From UTCHB3 sp964431385 (lineage in GTDB: Bacteria > Bacteroidota > Ignavibacteria > Ignavibacteriales > Ignavibacteriaceae), in the NCBI GenBank assembly GCA_964431385.1, contig CAYSJM010000048.1, positions 1 to 25,611 on the forward strand: DNA of 25,611 bases. Direction: 5' to 3'. The notes below the pieces were generated by a model. It saw only the letters and a program-made list of their open reading frames with translations. It ran no database searches and was not told the DNA's origin. Positions 23,255 to 25,611 of this stretch are shown in pieces; the stretch's first letter is position 1, and every line of letters starts with the position of its first letter. Both the position numbers and the translations under genes were made by a program.

Positions 23255-25585
23255 TCAAAAATGTACTTTTATGCCGAGTGAAGGCAAAAACGGATAGAGG
23301 GTGAACTGCTTTAGCACAGGCGTTTTAATACCGGTTGCATCATCGGTTTTATAGCCAACATATTTGGAGAAAGCGTTAAACCTGTTGTAAACATTATAGA
23401 TGTTTAGCGACAATTCAATTTTATTCTGACCCCACATAAAAAGCCAGTTAACACTAAGATCAAGTTTGTGAAATGCAGGGAGTCGGAAAGCATCACGGGC
23501 TGAATATTCGTAGAAAATCTCCTGTTCATTCTCCTTGGGATTGCTCATATTCTGGAAAGAATATTGCATAATCGGAAGGGGAAATGCCTTGCCCGAAGAG
23601 TAGTTCCATGTAGCGGCAAAAGTGAGAACCTCGGAAGGTTGCCAGCCGAGTACAATCGAAATATCGTGTCTTCTGTCGAATTGTGGATAAAAAGGCTCAC
23701 TCCTGTTCAGGTCGTCAAAATATCTTTTGGTCCATGAAAGAGTATAACCAAACCATCCCGTGATGGTACCAATTCTTTTGTTAAAAAACATCTCAAGCCC
23801 CCACGCTTCACCTCTTCCCACGGTCAGTTGTTTTTCATAGTTTGAAGTGTAGGCGAAGTTTGCATCTTCTTTATACTCGTAAAGATTTGCCAGGTCTTTG
23901 TAGTATCCTTCGAATGTAAAAAGGAATGTTTTATCGGCACTCGTAGCCTCGAAACCAAGGGCTCCCTGCATCGATTTTGCGGGCTTCACTACAGGGGTCG
24001 AGGGGAACCAGACATCAGTCGGAAGATAAACATCATTTCGTGCGAGGAGGTGAATCGGCTGGTTCGCCATCGAGAAAGCACCGCGAAGTATCAACCGGTC
24101 GAACAGATACCAGGTAACAGAAAGTCGGGGCTCCCAACCGTAAAGTTTTCCTTCATTAAAATAGTAAAACCTCATGCCAACATTTGCCTTAAGATTGTCG
24201 AGCAACGAAATTTCATCCTGAGCAAAAATAGCAACCTCGAGAGCTTTATAACTTCTGCCAAGATTTACGGCATATTTAAGCTCGTTTGTGTAAAAATCGC
24301 TCGTCAGCACTTCAAAATTGTGATAAGTTACCTCGGCACCCATTTGAAGGATGTTGTTTTGATTCAGAAAGACTTGAATATCCGTTTTTAGCTGAAAATC
24401 GTTAACTAACGAGGATGTGAAAAAATCGAGAGCATTCTTCTTTGATGGATTTTTATCCTTCATCGCAGTCTTAAAATCGTAATAAGTATATACCATCGAA
24501 GTGCTGGTGAAGATTTGCGAAGTATAAATTTTTGTCCAGGTCAAATTGACGGTGGAGTTCTTCCACCCGATATCAAATCCGATATCTTTGCTCGAAGGGG
24601 GTTCCGTTAATTGATCGCTGCTGAAGAAGCCGGTGATAAAAAGTCTGTCGGTCTCAGAAAGTTTGTAATGAACCTTTCCGTTTGCGTCGTAAAATCCGTA
24701 TCGTGGAAATTTATCAGCCTGGGGCACGAGAGAGAGGAGTTTATCGAGATACATCACCCTGGCTGAAAGGATGTAGGTCGCTTTTTCGTTTAATGGTCCC
24801 TCTACTGTAAATCGACTACTGATATTCGAGAGATTCAGCGTGCCGAGAAATTTTTCAGATGAACCTTCCCGCGTAGTAACATCGAGCACACTTGAAAGCC
24901 TGCCCCCATACTGAGCCGGGAAAGCTCCTTTTATCAATTTGATATTTTGAATTGCGTCCGAGTTGAATGTGCTTGCAAAACCCCCAAGATGTGAAGGATT
25001 ATAAACCTGTACACCATCTATCAGAGTGAGGGTCTGATCGGCTGAACTGCCTCTTACATAAATTCCTGCGGAGAGTTCATTTGAATTTGACACACCGGGG
25101 AGGAGTTGAAGTGCCCTGAAGATATCTGTTTCCCCGCCAAATGAAGGAAGTGTCTGAATCAGTTCAGGATCAAGCTCAATGGTACCCGAGGTATTTGAAA
25201 AATCTTCATATTTTTCTGCAAACACCTTCACTTCACTCAAGAGAATCGACGATTTATTCAGGTTGATATCGAGTCGAATATTTTGATTGGTTCCGGTAAT
25301 TTCAATTACGGCTTTGTGGGGTTCAAATCCGAGGGAACCGGAAAAAAGATAATACTTCCCTTCCAAAACGGATGGAAGAGAGTAAAAACCAAACTTGTTG
25401 GAAGCAACTGATCTGACGGGGTTCCCCGACTTTAGGGAATCTTTGTAAAGAGCAACATAAGCACCTATCAGCACCTCACCGCTACCCGCCTCTGCTATCA
25501 CACCTGAAAGAGTGTAACTTCTACCTTGGGGAAGAATTGCCGTGCTTAAAAGAAGAACAGCAAAAAGCGTGAAAATTATTCGCAT
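23255..25585 (-). CDS. TonB-dependent outer-membrane receptor with N-terminal carboxypeptidase-regulatory-like domain
   Basis: 776 aa. Signal peptide RIIFTLFAVLLLSTAILPQ. Residues about 24-112 form a CarboxypepD_reg-like domain (YTLSGVIAEAGSGEVLIGA, NKFGFYSLPSVLEGKYYL). Residues about 118-235 are the plug (DIFRALQLLPGV, GIYVRGSSADQTLTLIDGV, FPAQYGGRLSSVLDVTTREG). The remainder is the 22-stranded barrel, ending in Val-His-Phe. At 776 residues it is shorter than SusC-type receptors (about 1000) and there is no SusD; the partner is the DUF4249 lipoprotein. It imports a substrate across the outer membrane with TonB energy. First gene of the operon; the promoter is mostly beyond the window edge, 26 bases upstream. 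The substrate cannot be read from sequence, though the hydrolase-like third gene suggests a phosphate ester or lipid. Confidence 0.93.
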   Translation of the reverse strand: MRIIFTLFAVLLLSTAILPQGRSYTLSGVIAEAGSGEVLIGAYVALYKDSLKSGNPVRSVASNKFGFYSLPSVLEGKYYLFSGSLGFEPHKAVIEITGTNQNIRLDINLNKSSILLSEVKVFAEKYEDFSNTSGTIELDPELIQTLPSFGGETDIFRALQLLPGVSNSNELSAGIYVRGSSADQTLTLIDGVQVYNPSHLGGFASTFNSDAIQNIKLIKGAFPAQYGGRLSSVLDVTTREGSSEKFLGTLNLSNISSRFTVEGPLNEKATYILSARVMYLDKLLSLVPQADKFPRYGFYDANGKVHYKLSETDRLFITGFFSSDQLTEPPSSKDIGFDIGWKNSTVNLTWTKIYTSQIFTSTSMVYTYYDFKTAMKDKNPSKKNALDFFTSSLVNDFQLKTDIQVFLNQNNILQMGAEVTYHNFEVLTSDFYTNELKYAVNLGRSYKALEVAIFAQDEISLLDNLKANVGMRFYYFNEGKLYGWEPRLSVTWYLFDRLILRGAFSMANQPIHLLARNDVYLPTDVWFPSTPVVKPAKSMQGALGFEATSADKTFLFTFEGYYKDLANLYEYKEDANFAYTSNYEKQLTVGRGEAWGLEMFFNKRIGTITGWFGYTLSWTKRYFDDLNRSEPFYPQFDRRHDISIVLGWQPSEVLTFAATWNYSSGKAFPLPIMQYSFQNMSNPKENEQEIFYEYSARDAFRLPAFHKLDLSVNWLFMWGQNKIELSLNIYNVYNRFNAFSKYVGYKTDDATGIKTPVLKQFTLYPFLPSLGIKVHF

Positions 25586-25611
25586 TTAGTGGAGATTATC
25601 TTAAATTTGAT

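Noticed and set aside
23243..23268. TGAGGTATGA repeat as a regulatory element
   Set aside because: Two 10-base copies span the stop-start junction of two coupled genes; too short and too constrained by coding to call.

Overview
The window looks like a chromosomal segment of a Bacteroidota/Chlorobi-lineage bacterium, most likely an Ignavibacteria-type member. The main grounds are five genes or pseudogenes ending in the C-terminal sorting domain of the type IX secretion system (T9SS) with its NYPNPFNP motif, a TonB-dependent receptor with an N-terminal carboxypeptidase-regulatory-like domain next to a DUF4249 lipoprotein, weak or absent Shine-Dalgarno sequences at many genes, and promoter candidates of the form TTxxxx-N17-TATATT(C). 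No T9SS machinery, rRNA, tRNA, CRISPR array or insertion sequence is visible. The lineage is an inference from these traits.

Layout. (1) 1-362: the 3' end of a LytS/YehU-type sensor histidine kinase. (2) 497-6840: a giant (about 1382 aa) secreted modular protein with an Asp-box propeller, a duplicated ~190-residue module, an SdrD-B-like domain and a T9SS tail, then a hairpin terminator, then a 669-aa Ycf48-like/Asp-box exported protein with no sorting tail. (3) 6893-7468: a YefM-YoeB toxin-antitoxin operon with a TGTACA palindrome operator. (4) 7486-9614, minus strand: a pirin gene cotranscribed with a small exported protein made of six 13-residue repeats, then hairpin and tandem repeats, then an exported barrel-like protein. 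(5) 9827-11809: an exported WG-repeat protein. (6) 11852-16679, minus strand: three consecutive T9SS-targeted Asp-box propeller proteins whose sorting domains are almost interchangeable. (7) 16974-20485: a 753/752-bp duplication of a small barrel-like exported protein with its promoter, flanking a decayed T9SS pseudogene. Copy 2 differs in length by exactly one base, lost in a T run, leaving a U_UUA_AAC heptamer at the break. (8) 20496-25585, minus strand: a tight three-gene operon of TonB-dependent receptor, DUF4249 lipoprotein and a predicted zinc phospholipase C/S1-P1-nuclease-like domain fused to a beta-rich C-terminal half.

How the parts work together. Most of the window encodes cell-surface or exported proteins: secreted propellers, an outer-membrane uptake system and barrel-like proteins. 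The most system-like unit is the last operon, which I read as a receptor, surface lipoprotein and surface hydrolase acting on one substrate, possibly a phosphate ester. The oddest single observation is the intact-looking but frameshifted paralogue at 19839-20485. All functional calls rest on reading motifs by eye; no database search was run.
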